From the NCBI RefSeq assembly GCF_950295315.1, contig NC_080168.1:74000519-74064518 (forward strand): DNA of 64,000 nucleotides, in the 5' to 3' direction. Position 1 is the first letter of the stretch, and every line of letters begins with the position of its first letter. This DNA comes from Erinaceus europaeus (taxonomy: Eukaryota > Chordata > Mammalia > Eulipotyphla > Erinaceidae). This document shows positions 50,471 to 61,599 of this stretch, one piece after another. The notes beneath the pieces are model-generated. The model saw only the letters and a list, made by a program, of their open reading frames with translations. It had not been told where the DNA came from and made no database searches. The position numbers were made by a program, and so were the translations under genes.

Positions 50471-51384
50471 ATGGGTAGATTAAAAACAAATAAAACTGCT
50501 ACCCCAATGAATGAAGACAAGAGCCCAGAAGAAACCACAAATCAGTCAGAAGTAACCATAGATAAGAAAAGTATGCAAGCAATAATAAACTTATTAATCA
50601 CAGAAATGAAAACAACATTGGAGGAAAGAAATGGCAGTATTAGGGAAACAACAGTTGAGACCCCCAAGGAAAATACTGATTATCTTGAGACAATTAGAGA
50701 ACTGAAAGCTGAAATAGCTGTAATGAAGAAAGAAGCTGAGGCAAGGGAAAGCAGACTAACAGAAGCAGAAAACAGAATTAGTCAGACAGAGGATGAGTTA
50801 GAGAAAACTAAGAAAGAGGTGAAAGAGCTTAAAAAGAGATTGAGAGACACTGAAAACAACAACAGAGACATATGGGATGATCTCAAAAGAAGTAACATTC
50901 GTATAATTGGCCTGCCAGAGGAAGAAAGAGAGGAAGGGGAAGCAAACATTCTAGAGGAAATAATACAAGAAAATTTCCCAGACCTGAATAACAGAAAGGA
51001 TATCAAGGTGCAAGAGGCCCAGAGAGTACCAAACAGAATCAACCCAGACCTGAAAACACCAAGACACATCATAGTCACAATGAGAAGAAGTAAGGATAAA
51101 GAAAGGATCCTAAAGGCTGCAAGAGAGAAACAAAAAGTCACATAGAGGGGAAAACCCATAAGACTTTCTGCAGATTTCTCAACTCAAACTCTAAAAGCCA
51201 GAAGGGAGTGGCAAGATATCTATCGAGCCCTGAATAAAAACGGTTTCAACCAAGGATTATATATCCTGCTAGACTTTCATTCAAGCTAGATGGAGGGATC
51301 AAAACCTTCTTAGACAAACAACAGTTAAAGGAGGCAACTATCACCAAGCCGGCCCTGAAAGAGGTACTAAAAGACCTCTTATAA
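50471..51384 (+). pseudogene. L1 ORF1 (RNA-binding chaperone), one stop and one frameshift
   Basis: ORF1p forms a trimer through a coiled coil and coats L1 RNA. The ATG at 50471 follows an A-rich run and begins MGRLKTNKTATPMNED. Residues about 35-130 are Glu/Lys/Leu-rich with heptad spacing (coiled coil). The RRM begins near residue 141 (SNIRIIGLPEEE). Translation stops at a TAG (51143-51145, codon 225), exactly where the conserved V-T-Tyr-(K/R)-G-K-P is expected, so a Tyr codon was lost. Downstream the C-terminal domain continues (RLSADFSTQTLKARREW), then a one-base deletion around 51230-51245 moves the rest (IIYPARLSFKLDGG) to another frame, ending TAA at 51382-51384. About 304 codons in total, close to the usual 300-370. 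The truncated product would lack the C-terminal RNA-binding domain. Confidence 0.92.
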
Positions 51385-51444
51385 ACAAGAACATCACTAT
51401 AATACTTGTAATATATCAGAGTAAACAAATTGTTTTTTAGAACA

Positions 51445-54400
51445 ATGGCACTACAATACATTAAATCCATAATATCAATAAATGTCAATGGCTTAAACTC
51501 ACCCATCAAAAGGCACAGGGTGGGGGGATGGATCAGAAAACATAACCCAACCATATGCTGCTTGCAAGAATCCCATCTGTCACAACAAGATAAACACAGA
51601 CTTAAAGTGAAAGGATGGAAAACTATCATACAGGCTAACGGTCCACAAAAAAGGGCAGGAACAGCCATTCTCATCTCAGACACGATAGATTTTAAATTAA
51701 ATAAAGTAATAAAAGATAGGCAAGGACATTACATAATGATTATAGGATCAATCAGCCAAGAAGACTTAACAATTATTAACATCTATGCACCCAACGAGGG
51801 ACCATCTAAATACATTAAACACCTATTGAAAGAATTTCAAAAATACATCAATAGTAATACAATAATAGTGGGAGACTTCAATACCCCACTCTCACACTTA
51901 GACAGATCAACATAGCAGAGAACCAATAAAGATACAAGAGAATTGAATGAAGAGATTGACAGACTAGACCTCTTGGACATTTTCAGACTCCTTCACCCCA
52001 AAAAACTGGAATACACCTTCTTTTCAAATCCACACAACACATACTCAAGGATAGACCACATGTTAGGCCACAAAGACAGCATCAATAAATTCAAGAGCAT
52101 TGAAATCATCCCAAGTATCTTCTCAGACCACAGTGGAGTAAAACTAACTTTTAACAACAAACGGAAAATTATTAAAAGACATAGAATTTGGAAACTAAAC
52201 AACATGCTCCTTAAGAACCACTGGGTCAGACACTCACTCAAACAGGAAATTCAAATGTTCCTAGAAACTAATGAAAATGAAGACACAACCTATCAAAATA
52301 TTTGGGACACAGCTAAAGCAGTACTGAGAGGGAAACTTATAGCTATACAATCACATATTAAACACCAAGAAGAAGCCCAAATGAACGAACTTACTACATA
52401 CCTCAAGGACTTAGAGGAAGAGGAACAAAGGAACCCTAAAGCAGCCAGAAGGACAGAAATCACTAAAGTTAGAGCAGAAATAAACAACATCGAAAATAAA
52501 AGAACCATACAAAAGATCAATGAAGCCAAATGTTGGTTCTTTGAAAGATTAAACAAAATTGACAAACCCCTAGCCAGACTCACCAAACAAAAAAGAGAGA
52601 AGACTCAAATTAATAGAATTGTAAACGATACAGGAGATATCACAACTGACACCACAGAAATCCAGAGAATTCTGCGAAACTTCTATAAAGAACTATATGC
52701 CACCAAGCTAGAGAATCTGGAAGAAATGGAACAATTCCTAGAAACCTATGCACTTCCAAAACTGAACCAAGAAGAACTACAAAATCTAAATGCACCAATC
52801 ACAGACAAAGGAATTGAAACCGTTATTAAGAATCTCCCCAACAACAAAAGTCCTGGACCAGATGGCTTCACAAACGAATTCTACAAAACTTTCAGGAAAC
52901 AGTTAATACCCATACTTCTTAAGCTATTCCATAAGATTGAAGAAACAGGAATACTCCCTTCCACCTTTTATGAAGCTAACATCACCCTGATACCAAAAGC
53001 TGATAGGGACAGAACAAAAAAGGAAAACTACAGACCAATATCTCTGATGAACATAGATACCAAAATATTAAACAAGATCTTGGCCAACCGGATACAGCAA
53101 CACATCAAAAAGATTGTTCATCACGACCAAGTGGTATTCATCCCAGGCATGCAAGGCTGGTTCAACATCTGTAAATCAATCAATGTCATTCATCACATCA
53201 ATAAAAGCAAAGCCAAAAACCACATGATTATCTCAATAGATGCAGAGAAAGCCTTTGACAAAATCCAACACCCATTCATGCTCAAAACTCTACAAAAAAT
53301 GGGAATAGATGGGAAATTCCTCAAGATAGTGGAGTCTATATATAGCAAACCTACAGCCAACATCATACTCAATGGAGAGAAGCTGAAAGCATTCCCCCTC
53401 AGATCAGGGACTAGACAGGGCTGCCCACTGTCATCGTTACTCTTCAACATAGTATTGGAAGTTCTTGCCATAGCAATCAGGCAAGAGAAAGAAATCAAAG
53501 GGATACAGATTGGAAGGGAAGAAGTCAAGCTCTCACTATTTGCAGATGATATGATAGTATACATAGAAAGACCTAAAGAATCCAGTAGAAAATTACTGGA
53601 AGTTGTTAGGCAATATAGCAAGGTATCAGGCTACAAAATCAATGTACAAAAATCAGTGGCATTTCTTTATGCAAACACTAAATCTGAAGAAGAAGACATC
53701 CAGAAATCACTCCCATTTACTGTTTCAGCAAAATCAATCAAATACCTAGGAATAAAGTTGACCAAAGAAGTGAAAGACTTGTATGCTGAAAACTATGAGT
53801 CGCTACTCAAGGAGATAGAAACTGATACCAAGAAATGGAAAGATATCCCATGCTCATGGATTGGAAGAATAAATATCATCAAAATGAACATTCTCCCCAG
53901 AGCCATATACAAATTTAATGCAATACCCATCAAAGTTCCACCAAGCTTCTTTAAGAGAATAGAACAAACACTACAATCATTTATCTGGAACCTGAAAACA
54001 CCTAGAATTGCCAAAACCATCCTAAGGAAAAGAAACAGAAATGGAGGCATCACACTCCCAGACCTTAAACTATATTATAAAGCCATCATCATCAAAACAG
54101 CATGGTACTGGAACAAAAATAGGCACACAGACCAGTGGAACAGAATTGAAAGCCCAGAAGTAAATCCCAACACCTATGGGCATCTAATCTTTGATAAGGG
54201 GGCCCAAAGGATTAAATGGAAGAAGGAGGCTCTCTTCAATAAATGGTGCTGGGAAAACTGGGTTGAAACATGCAGAAGAATGAAATTGAACCACTTTATC
54301 TCACCAGAAACAAAAATCAACTCCAAATGGATCAAAGACCTAGATGTCAGACCAGAAACAATCAAATACTTAGAGGAAAACATTGGTAAAACACTTTCCC

Positions 54401-55269
54401 ATCTACACCTCAAGGACATCTTTGATGAATCAAACCCAATTGCAAGGAAGACCAAAGCAGAAACAAACCAATGGGACTACATCAAATTGAAAAGCTTCTG
54501 CACATCCAAAGAAACTATTAAACAAACAGAGAGACCCCTCACAGAATGGGAGAAGATCTTCACATGCCAGACATCAGACAAGAAACTAATCACCAAAATA
54601 TATAAAGAGCTCAGCAAACTTAGCCGCAAAAAAGCAAATGACCCCATCCAAAAATGGGCAGAGGATATGAACAAAACATTCACCACAGAGGAGATCCAAA
54701 AGGCTAACAAACATATGAAAAACTGCTCTAGGTCACTGATTGTCAGAGAAATGCAAATTAAGACAACACTAAGATACCACCTCACTCCTGTAAGAATGGC
54801 ATACATCAAAAAGGACAGCAGCAACAAATGCTGGAGAGGATGTGGGGACAGAGGAACCCTTTTACATTGCTGGTGGGAATGTAAATTGGTACAGCCTCTG
54901 TGGAGAGCAGTCTGGAAAACTCTCAGAAGGCTAGACATGGACCTTCCATATGACCCAATAATTCCCCTCCTGGGGTTATACCCCAAGGACTCCATAACAC
55001 CCAACCAAAAAGAGGTGTGTACTCCTATGTTCATAGCAGCACAATTCATAATAGCTAAAACCTGGAAGCAACCCAGGTGCCCAACAACAGATGAATGGCT
55101 GAGAAAGCTGTGGTATATATACACAATGGAATACTATGCAGCTATCAAGAACAATGAACCCACCTTCTCTGACCCATCTTGGACAGAGCTAGAAGGAATT
55201 ATGTTAAGTGAACTAAGTCAGAAAGTTAAAGATGAGTATGGGATGATCCCACTCATCAACAGAAGCTGA
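51445..55269 (+). pseudogene. L1 ORF2 (endonuclease and reverse transcriptase), one in-frame TAG
   Basis: ORF2p nicks target DNA and copies L1 RNA onto it. From the ATG at 51445 the frame spans 1274 codons, almost the usual 1275. The only lesion is TAG at 51913-51915 (codon 157). APE endonuclease motifs before it: NVNGL, LQESHL, NIYAPN, VGDFNTPL (Asp144, Asn146). After it: SRIDHMLGH and the catalytic SDHSGVKL. Reverse transcriptase motifs: [64 protein letters not shown] (53539-53550) and KYLGIKLTK. Near the C terminus CWRGC...LLHCWWEC forms an intact CX3CX7HX4C motif. An alternative start at TTG 51430 is unlikely. The 1108-codon frame after the stop could encode reverse transcriptase without endonuclease if re-initiated, but nothing shows this. 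Confidence 0.95.
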
Positions 55270-56622
55270 CTTAGAAGATCTGAAAGGGAAACTAAAAGCA
55301 GGACCTGATCAAATTGTAAGTAGGGCACCAAAGTAAAAACCCAGTGGTGAGGGGTAGACATGTAGCTTCCTGGGCCAGTGGGGGGTGGGAGTGGGCGGGA
55401 GGGATGGGTCACGGTCCTTTGGTGATGGGAATGGTGTTTATGTACACTCCTAGCAAAATGTAGACATATAAATCAGTAGTTAATTAATATGAGAGGGGGA
55501 AATCAATTGTATGTCTCAAAGGTTCTCAAAAGACAAACTGAATCTTTTTAATAGATAGGCTACGTATTTGATATGCGGACTCTCTCAAAAGCCTAGACCA
55601 AGTAGATTAGAAGCTTCCAATAGCACAGCTATATACAAGATACTGGGTACTGTACAGCAAACCATAACAAAGGGACTTTTCAAAGTTAACCCAATTAACA
55701 AATAATATGATGATAATATTAACTATTGATTGTCTTTTTGAACCCTAAGACAGCAGGAACCTCACATCTTCACTATAGAGCCCCTACTTCCCCCAGTCCT
55801 GGCACCCTTGGATAGGGCTCACTTTCCCGTATGCATCTCCCAATCCATACCAAATAATATTGCATCTGCCGATCACAACCTAACCAAAGCAACGATTGCC
55901 ATCTCAACATGCTTCACCTCAGAGTGTATCCAGAGACTTCACGTGTGGAATGACAACCCTTCAGCTTCATTACTTGGGTGAGACCTTTCCTTTTATAGTA
56001 CACTCTAATTTCATCTCAGGTAGTTCACTTTCTAACAAAGTCCCATAACCTAGACATACACCAGTTTCTGTGAGAGAGAGCGTATGTGCACACGTATCCA
56101 TAAACTACTGCAAAATATATACCTGAAAGCAGGATTACACTAGAGTTTGCAGTGAGTACCTCCCTAACACTTCCTCTCCACTATTCCAAGCTTGGGATCC
56201 ATGATTGCTCAACAAATTGTTTGGCTTTGTATGTGAACTCTCTTTTCAATCACAAGGTTCCAGATGCCACCAGGATGCTGGCTAGGCTTCCCTGGATTGA
56301 AGACCCCACCAATGTGTCCTGGAGCTCAGCTTCCCCAGAGACACACCTTACTAGGGAAAGAGAGAGGCAGACTGGGAGTATGGACCGACGAGTCAACGCC
56401 CATGTTCAGCGGGGAAGCAATTACAGAAGCCAGACCCTCTACCTTCTGCAACCCTCAACGACCCTGGGTCCATGCTCCCAGAGGGCTAGGGAATGGGAAG
56501 GCTATCATGGGAGAGGGTGGGTTATTGGGATTGGGTGGTGGGAATTGTGTGGAGTTGTACCCCTCCTACCTTATGCTTTTGTTCACTAATCCTTTCTTAA
56601 ATAAAAAATTAAAAAAAAAAAA
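55270..56622 (+). other. L1 3' UTR (A type), long and composite
   Basis: 1.35 kb. The first about 220 bp resemble the short B-type UTR ('ggcaccaaagtaaaaaccca', 'aaatcagtagttaattaata'). A G-rich tract with six runs of at least three G lies at 55379-55408, typical of L1 3' UTRs and G-quadruplex-prone. The remaining 1.1 kb matches the A' elements and the half-LINE terminus ('agaagcaattacagaagcca', 'gtggtgggaattgtgtggag'). A polyadenylation signal AATAAA at 56600 precedes the A tail. Confidence 0.88.
56152..56589 (+). other. 145-codon open frame in the L1 3' UTR
   Basis: The frame starts at a GTG and the first in-frame ATG is about 40 codons in (near 56272). The predicted protein is Trp/Arg/Ser-rich (TRERERQTGSMDRRVNAHVQ) with no known domain. 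The same frame is fully open in the minus-strand copy at 3707-4144, and open with one or two small indels in the copies at 46924 and 48460. Shared openness may only reflect recent common descent. Confidence 0.25.
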
Positions 56623-56631
56623 TTCTATTAC

Positions 56632-57089
56632 TTGAATTTTTCCCTATTTCCATGGGATACTTTCTAAATCCTTGAAATTCACTACTTTTTCAAAGGTTCA
56701 TGGCTTTATGTAAGAATGTTTTGCAATAATAATGAAAGCCTAAATGTCTTTCATTCTGTCATTTAGAGACTAATTGTATATTTCTTTAACTTCCTTAATT
56801 CCCATTTTTATTATCAATGATCTTATTTTTAATCTTTTAGCTTTCGTATTACTTTGTGATTTTATTTTTCTTTTCAACCATAATGCTGTTTTTAGTACTT
56901 TTACTCTAATAATTGTTTCCTGTGTGTGTGTGTGTGTGTGTGTGTTTTAACAACTATCTTCTACTGTTTCCCAAGTTCTGCTAGCTTGTTCTTGTCATCT
57001 CTTCCTTGATTCTTCCAAATATTTCTTGAGTTGCCTTCTAAGAATGACCAAGTATCTTTAATTACTTTTAAACAAATAATTTGTCTCAA
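56632..57089. other. No gene seen; (GT)n at 56921-56945
   Basis: T-rich sequence just downstream of the L1 insertion with one short GT microsatellite. Confidence 0.5.
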
Positions 57090-57472
57090 ATTTATGCTTT
57101 TTCTTTTGTAGAGCCAGGGTCTTGCACATGTACAATTTCACTGATCCATAGCTTACTTTTCATTCAGAGAGACAGATAAGAAAGAGAAATACCGGGAGTC
57201 GGGCTGTAGCACAGCGGGTTAAGCACAGGTGGCGCTAAGCTCAAGGACCGGCGTCAGGATCCCGGTTCGAGCCCCCGGCTCCCCACCTGCAGGCAGGTCC
57301 CTTCACAGGCGGTGAAGCAGGTCTGCAGTTGTCTGTCTTTCTCTCCCTCTCTGTCTTCCCCTCCTCTCTCCATTTCTCTCTGTCCTATCCAACAACAACG
57401 ACATCAATAATAACTACAACAATAAAACAACAAGGACAACAAAAGGGAATAAATAAATTAAATTAAATTGAA

Positions 57473-57503
<31 letters not shown>

Positions 57504-57640
57504 AGAGAAATACCATACAGATTTTTCCCTTGTGTTACTGCATCTCCCATGTGGTATCTGGATTAAAACCTGGGCTGTGCATGGTAGAGTACATGCTCTA
57601 TCTGATAAGTTATCTACTACCCAACCTTATGCATTCTTTT
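57090..57640 (-). mobile_element. Older SINE split by a type B SINE
   Basis: 'ttttgtagagccagggtctt', 'agagagacagataagaaaga', then after the inner SINE 'gtggtatctggattaaaacc', 'tgggctgtgcatggtagagt', 'ctgataagttatctactacc'. Minus-strand tRNA-like SINE, diverged. Confidence 0.55.
57194..57501 (+). mobile_element. SINE type B with 13-bp TSD
   Basis: 'gggagtcgggctgtagcaca' head, near-consensus 'ggttcgagcccccggctccc', 'ggcggtgaagcaggtctgca', 'caacaacaacgacatcaata', 'caaggacaacaaaagggaat', (AAAT)n tail. Perfect TSD aaagagaaatacc at 57181-57193 and 57502-57514. Probably a young copy. Confidence 0.97.
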
Positions 57641-57654
57641 TAAAAAGCATTTAT

Positions 57655-57908
57655 TAGGGAGTCTGGCGGTAGCACAGTGGGTTAAGCGCAGGTGGTGCCA
57701 AGTGCAAGGACAGGCCTAATGATCCTGGTTCGAGCCCTCCCCACCTGCATGGGGGGGGTCTTCACAGGTGGTGAAGCAGGTCTGTAGGTATCTATTTTTC
57801 TCTCCCCCCTCCATCTTTCCCTTCTCTCTCCATCGAACAACAACAAAAGAACTACAACAATAAAACAACAAGGACAACAAAAAGGAATAAATAAATATTT
57901 AAAAAATA
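57655..57908 (+). mobile_element. SINE type B
   Basis: 'gggagtctggcggtagcaca', 'ggttcgagccctccccacct' (the CCCGGCT part is deleted), 'gtggtgaagcaggtctgtag', 'aacaacaacaaaagaactac', 'caaggacaacaaaaaggaat'. Confidence 0.93.
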
Positions 57909-58118
57909 TTTTTAAAAATTATTTATTTTTATAAGACAGAGAGAAGTTGAGAGGGGGGAAAATAAAGAGAAAGAAAGACAAAAGGGCACCTGAGACACTG
58001 CTTCAATCAATGCTTGTGAAGCTTCCCCCCCAATAGGTGGAGGCCAGGAGATTGAACCCAGGTCCTTGAACATGGTAACACATGCATTTAACCAGGTGGG
58101 CCACTATCTGGCCCCCTT
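57909..58118 (-). mobile_element. SINE type A
   Basis: 'tttttataagacagagagaa', 'gacactgcttcaatcaatgc', 'agattgaacccaggtccttg', 'ccaggtgggccactatctgg'. It faces the type B copy tail to tail. Confidence 0.88.
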
Positions 58119-58127
58119 CTGTATTTT

Positions 58128-58268
58128 TAAAAGGTTCCTTTTTTTTTTTAAACCAGAGCACTGCTCAGCTCTGATTTATGGCGGGATGGGGGAATTGAGC
58201 CTGGGACTTGAAAGCCTCAGGCACAGAGTCTTTTGTGTAACCATTATGCTATCTCCCATGCCCTACTT
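58128..58268 (-). mobile_element. SINE type E
   Basis: 'accagagcactgctcagctc', 'tgatttatggcgggatgggg', 'gaattgagcctgggacttga', 'ctcaggcacagagtcttttg', 'taaccattatgctatctccc'. Good copy of the family. Confidence 0.85.
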
Positions 58269-58289
58269 TATACTTCCAAGCTGTTCTCA

Positions 58290-58825
58290 GGGCAGCTGTA
58301 ATTATTATTAGTGATTTAATAGTGGTTCACAAAGTTATAAGATTTCAGAGACATAGTCTAACACATGTGTATGTGAATCACCACACCTGCCACCAAAATC
58401 TCATTACCTTGCTCTCCTCCCCTGCACCCTAAATCCATTCCCCAACCACCACAGCTCTCAGTTCTGAGAAAGTTAAAGAGATGACTTGGTTACTGATATT
58501 TTCTGTTTTCTTTCTTTTTTGAAAGACAGTTTTCTTTGGCTATTTATCTTCCAAGTACGAATGAAACTACCTAGTATTTGGTTTTTTTACTTCTTATGTA
58601 ACTTAGCATAATCATCTACAATTATATCTATGTGGTCCTGAACATTATAACATCACCTTTTTTAAATTGTAGAGTAGTATTTCATTAAATATTTCATAAC
58701 TTTTTATCCAGTCCCCTCACAGTGCACAATTAAGATGCTTCTGTTTTGACTATTGAGAATAGTGTAGCTATGAAGTACAAATGTCTTTCTGCATTAGTCT
58801 ATTCATGTCCCTGAATCAAATACAT
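58290..58825 (-). mobile_element. Ancient L1 3' end, minus strand
   Basis: 'tgactattgagaatagtgta' and 'gtagagtagtatttcattaa' are the complement of old L1 ORF2 C-terminal text ('cactattcacaatagcc', 'tggaatactac'). The rest reads as decayed 3' UTR. Confidence 0.55.
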
Positions 58826-58839
58826 TTTAAAAAGTAGTG

Positions 58840-60197
58840 GGTCCCCATCAGCTGGGGCCCTAGTCGTGGAGTCCTGAGAATCTGAAACAGACATGATGGG
58901 CCTAGACCTCGAATAAATCCCTCTCTCCATTGTTAACAGTCATCTCTATCAGGAACAACACAATAGACCCCTTTGTGGTCTCCCATAGGATCTTGCCCTC
59001 AGCTTGGATCAGCAATGGCAGAGAATGTTCCATTTTCCAAAGGAAGGCTGGACAAGATACTCTATGCTACACCTGAGGGAGATGGATTCTCATATTGGGG
59101 CAGCTTGGAATGTTCCTACTCATGACCACAGAATGTAAGCTCAGATCTACAGGGATGCAGAGGTCACATAGGCTCCTAAGCTGAATACGGGCCCCAGATC
59201 ACATCAAATCGATGGAGTTTAGTCAACAATATTTAGACCCCTTTCCCATATTTGGGAGCTACTCTCTTCCCTGATCCAGCTTTCTGGTCCTTTTTCCAGC
59301 CATGACATCATCTGCCCAAATAATAACTTGGATCCACCTGCATATCAGATATCAGGCTCAGAAAAAAAAAAAAAAAAACTAGTACAGTCATGGCTCTTTG
59401 CAATATAAATAAAATAGGCCTACTAACTATCTACAAAATGGAGTCTCCCCGTACCCCAACTCATCATCTGAACCATTCCAGCCTTTAGCTTCATGATCAG
59501 TCAACAAATTGTTTGGCTTTATATGTTAACCCTCTTTTCAGCCACCAGGTTCCAGATGCTAGCATGATGCCAACCAGACTTCCATGGGCAGAAGACCCCA
59601 CCAATGTGTAGTGGAGCCCCACTTCCCCAGAGCCCTGTCCCACTAGAGAAAGAGAGAGACAGGATGGGAGTATGGATTGCCCTGTCAACGCCCATGTTCA
59701 GTGGGAGAAGCAATTACAGAAGCCAGACCTTCAACCTTCTGCACCCTATAATGACCCTGGGTCCATACTCTGAGAGGGATAAAGAATAGGAAAGCTATTG
59801 GGGGAGGGAATGGGATATGGAGTTCTGGTGGTGGGAATTGTATGGATTTGTACCTCTCTTTTTTTAGATATATTTTTTGAATATTTATTTATTCCCTTTT
59901 TGTTGCCCTTGTTTATTTTTTATTGTTGTTGTTATTGATGTCATTGTTGTTGGATATGACAGATAGAAATGGAGAAAGGAGGGGAAGACAGAGAGCAGGA
60001 GAGAAAGATAGACACCTGCAGACCTACTTCACCACTTGTGAAGCAACACCCCTGCAGGTGGGGAGCTGGGGGGCCTCGAACCAGGATCCTCTACGCCACC
60101 TGCGCTTCACCTGCTGCACTACCACCTGGCTCCCCTAAACCCCTCTTAGCCTATGTTTTTGTCAGTGCTTCCGTTTTATAAATAAAAATTTAAAAAT
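58840..60197 (+). mobile_element. L1 A'-type 3' end, interrupted by a SINE
   Basis: 'ctggggccctagtcgtggag', 'tggaatgttcctactcatga', 'tttgggagctactctcttcc', 'accctcttttcagccaccag' (59530), 'agaagcaattacagaagcca', then after the SINE 'tcttagcctatgtttttgtc' and 'tttataaataaaaattt'. Preceded at 58829-58839 by aaaaagtagtg, which recurs at 60198-60208 and 60375-60385. Confidence 0.85.
59865..60140 (-). mobile_element. SINE type B
   Basis: 'tattccctttttgttgccct', 'gttggatatgacagatagaa', 'cctacttcaccacttgtgaa', 'cctcgaaccaggatcctcta', 'tgcactaccacctggctccc'. It splits the L1 at 'ac(c/c)(t/c)ctctt', an imperfect 9-bp TSD. Confidence 0.92.
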
Positions 60198-60210
60198 AAA
60201 AAGTAGTGGG

Positions 60211-60370
60211 TCCATACTTCCAGGGGGATGAAGAATATCTTCATCTTCCAGAGGGATGGAAAGCTATCAGAGGAGGAGATTGGATACAGAATTCTGGTGG
60301 TGGGTTGTGTGGGATTGTACCCCTCTTATCCTATGGTCTTGCCAATATTTCCATTTTATAAATAAATTTT
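60211..60370 (+). mobile_element. Second short L1 A'-type 3' end at the same target
   Basis: 'gggtccatacttccaggggg', 'gagattggatacagaattct', 'gtgtgggattgtacccctct', 'ttttataaataaattttttt'. Only about 160 bp of L1, flanked on both sides by aaaaagtagtg. Confidence 0.85.
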
Positions 60371-60385
60371 TTTTAAAAAGTAGTG

Positions 60386-61570
60386 ATTCCTTTTCACAGA
60401 TAACTTGGAGTTGTCCTCCTTAAATAAGTATACTCACTACTAGAATACAATTCATCATCTTCAGGTATCAAGAAAACATGTGATACCAGTAGATACAGTT
60501 TGACATTCCTTGGTGAGTGAAGAGAATGAAGTTACCAATAGTTACATGTCATTACTTGAGGATATCTCAAGGACAACGGCAGGGTGAAGGAGGAGAAAAC
60601 AATATCAATTAGATAAGCAGAGGGTGAATTAGCCATTTAATCAAGTACCTAAGCCATGAAACACATGATTTGTATTAAGAGATACCATTAGCCTTAATGG
60701 AGTTCTTCAGAACATCTCCAATTTTTCTAATGAAGACAGAAAGCTTCATCTTTGGTAGTGCACTTCTCTCTGCTTGTTTGACCACAGATTGTCTATTCCA
60801 TCCAGTCCCCAAGAGAGCTAATGTGCTCCCACTTTGTTCCTCATACAACTATATAAAGAAGTGATCTGTTCAAATTATTTAATCAAATTATTCTTTCTCT
60901 GGCCAATATAAGTGCTTAATATACACACTGAATACTTCTCCCTCTAATGATATTCACTTATCTAAAATTACCCTTTAATTGATAAGACAGATGAACAGAA
61001 GTATGATTAGGCAAAATGTTAAATGAACTCAAATTGTTTAGACTGCTTTCATGCCAACCTCTGAATATATTTAATATCCTGTGAGCAGTCTAAAATGAGG
61101 GCTTCATCTGTACTATGACTAGCCTGAATCAGCAAAAAAAAAAAAAAAAAAAAAGTAGAATAGGAAGTTGCAAGCAAAAAGAGAAAAAGGGTTTTGGTCT
61201 TTAATGTCCTTATAACACAGAATTCCATGGTTTTTATTTGGTTTCTGCATTTCTCAGTTTTGACAAAAAGAAACATCCCAAAACATTAGAAAAATATAGG
61301 TGCTAAATTCTCATATGAATTGACTAAAACAGTGTTGAAGACATTAATTAATTAGAACAACAATTCATTTAAATCCAGGTTTAATGAGATATAATTTACA
61401 TACAATGAACTTTATTGTGTAATGTTTTATGATTTCTGGCATATGCAAATTGCCATGTAAATCACTACCACAGGAAAGGTACTTTACATTTTTCTATCAC
61501 CCTCTAAAAATCACTAAGCTGCCAAGGAGTAATAACAACTGAAATATCATGCCCAGGAAAAATCAGACAT
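60386..61570. other. No gene seen; ancient L1 patch at about 61375-61510
   Basis: Repeat-poor stretch. 'aatgagatataatttacata' near 61383 resembles the minus strand of old L1M 3' regions. An 18-A run sits at about 61136-61153. Confidence 0.4.
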
Positions 61571-61599
61571 AACAGTTAAAAAAAAGAAGACGAAGAAGA

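Larger units (their letters stand above)
49153..56622 (+). mobile_element. Full-length LINE-1 (7.47 kb) with target-site duplication
   Basis: Contains a 5' UTR (49153-50470), ORF1 (50471-51384), a 60-bp spacer, ORF2 (51445-55269) and a 3' UTR with AATAAA (56600-56605) and poly(A). The flanking direct repeat aaaaattctattac ends at 49152 on the left and 56631 on the right, so the 5' end is the true start of the transcript. The target ...TTTT/AAAAAA... fits L1 endonuclease preference. Lesions are few: one stop and one frameshift in ORF1, one stop in ORF2. This indicates a recent insertion of a recently active subfamily. It is not coding-competent as it stands. Confidence 0.95.

Noticed and set aside
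54477..55124. 215-codon minus-strand frame inside L1
   Set aside because: Antisense shadow of the conserved ORF2 C-terminal region; similar shadows occur across ORF2.
57194..57270. tRNA gene-like A and B boxes
   Set aside because: They are the promoter boxes of a tRNA-derived SINE; the sequence does not fold into a full cloverleaf and sits in a complete SINE with TSD. The same applies to all SINE heads in the window.
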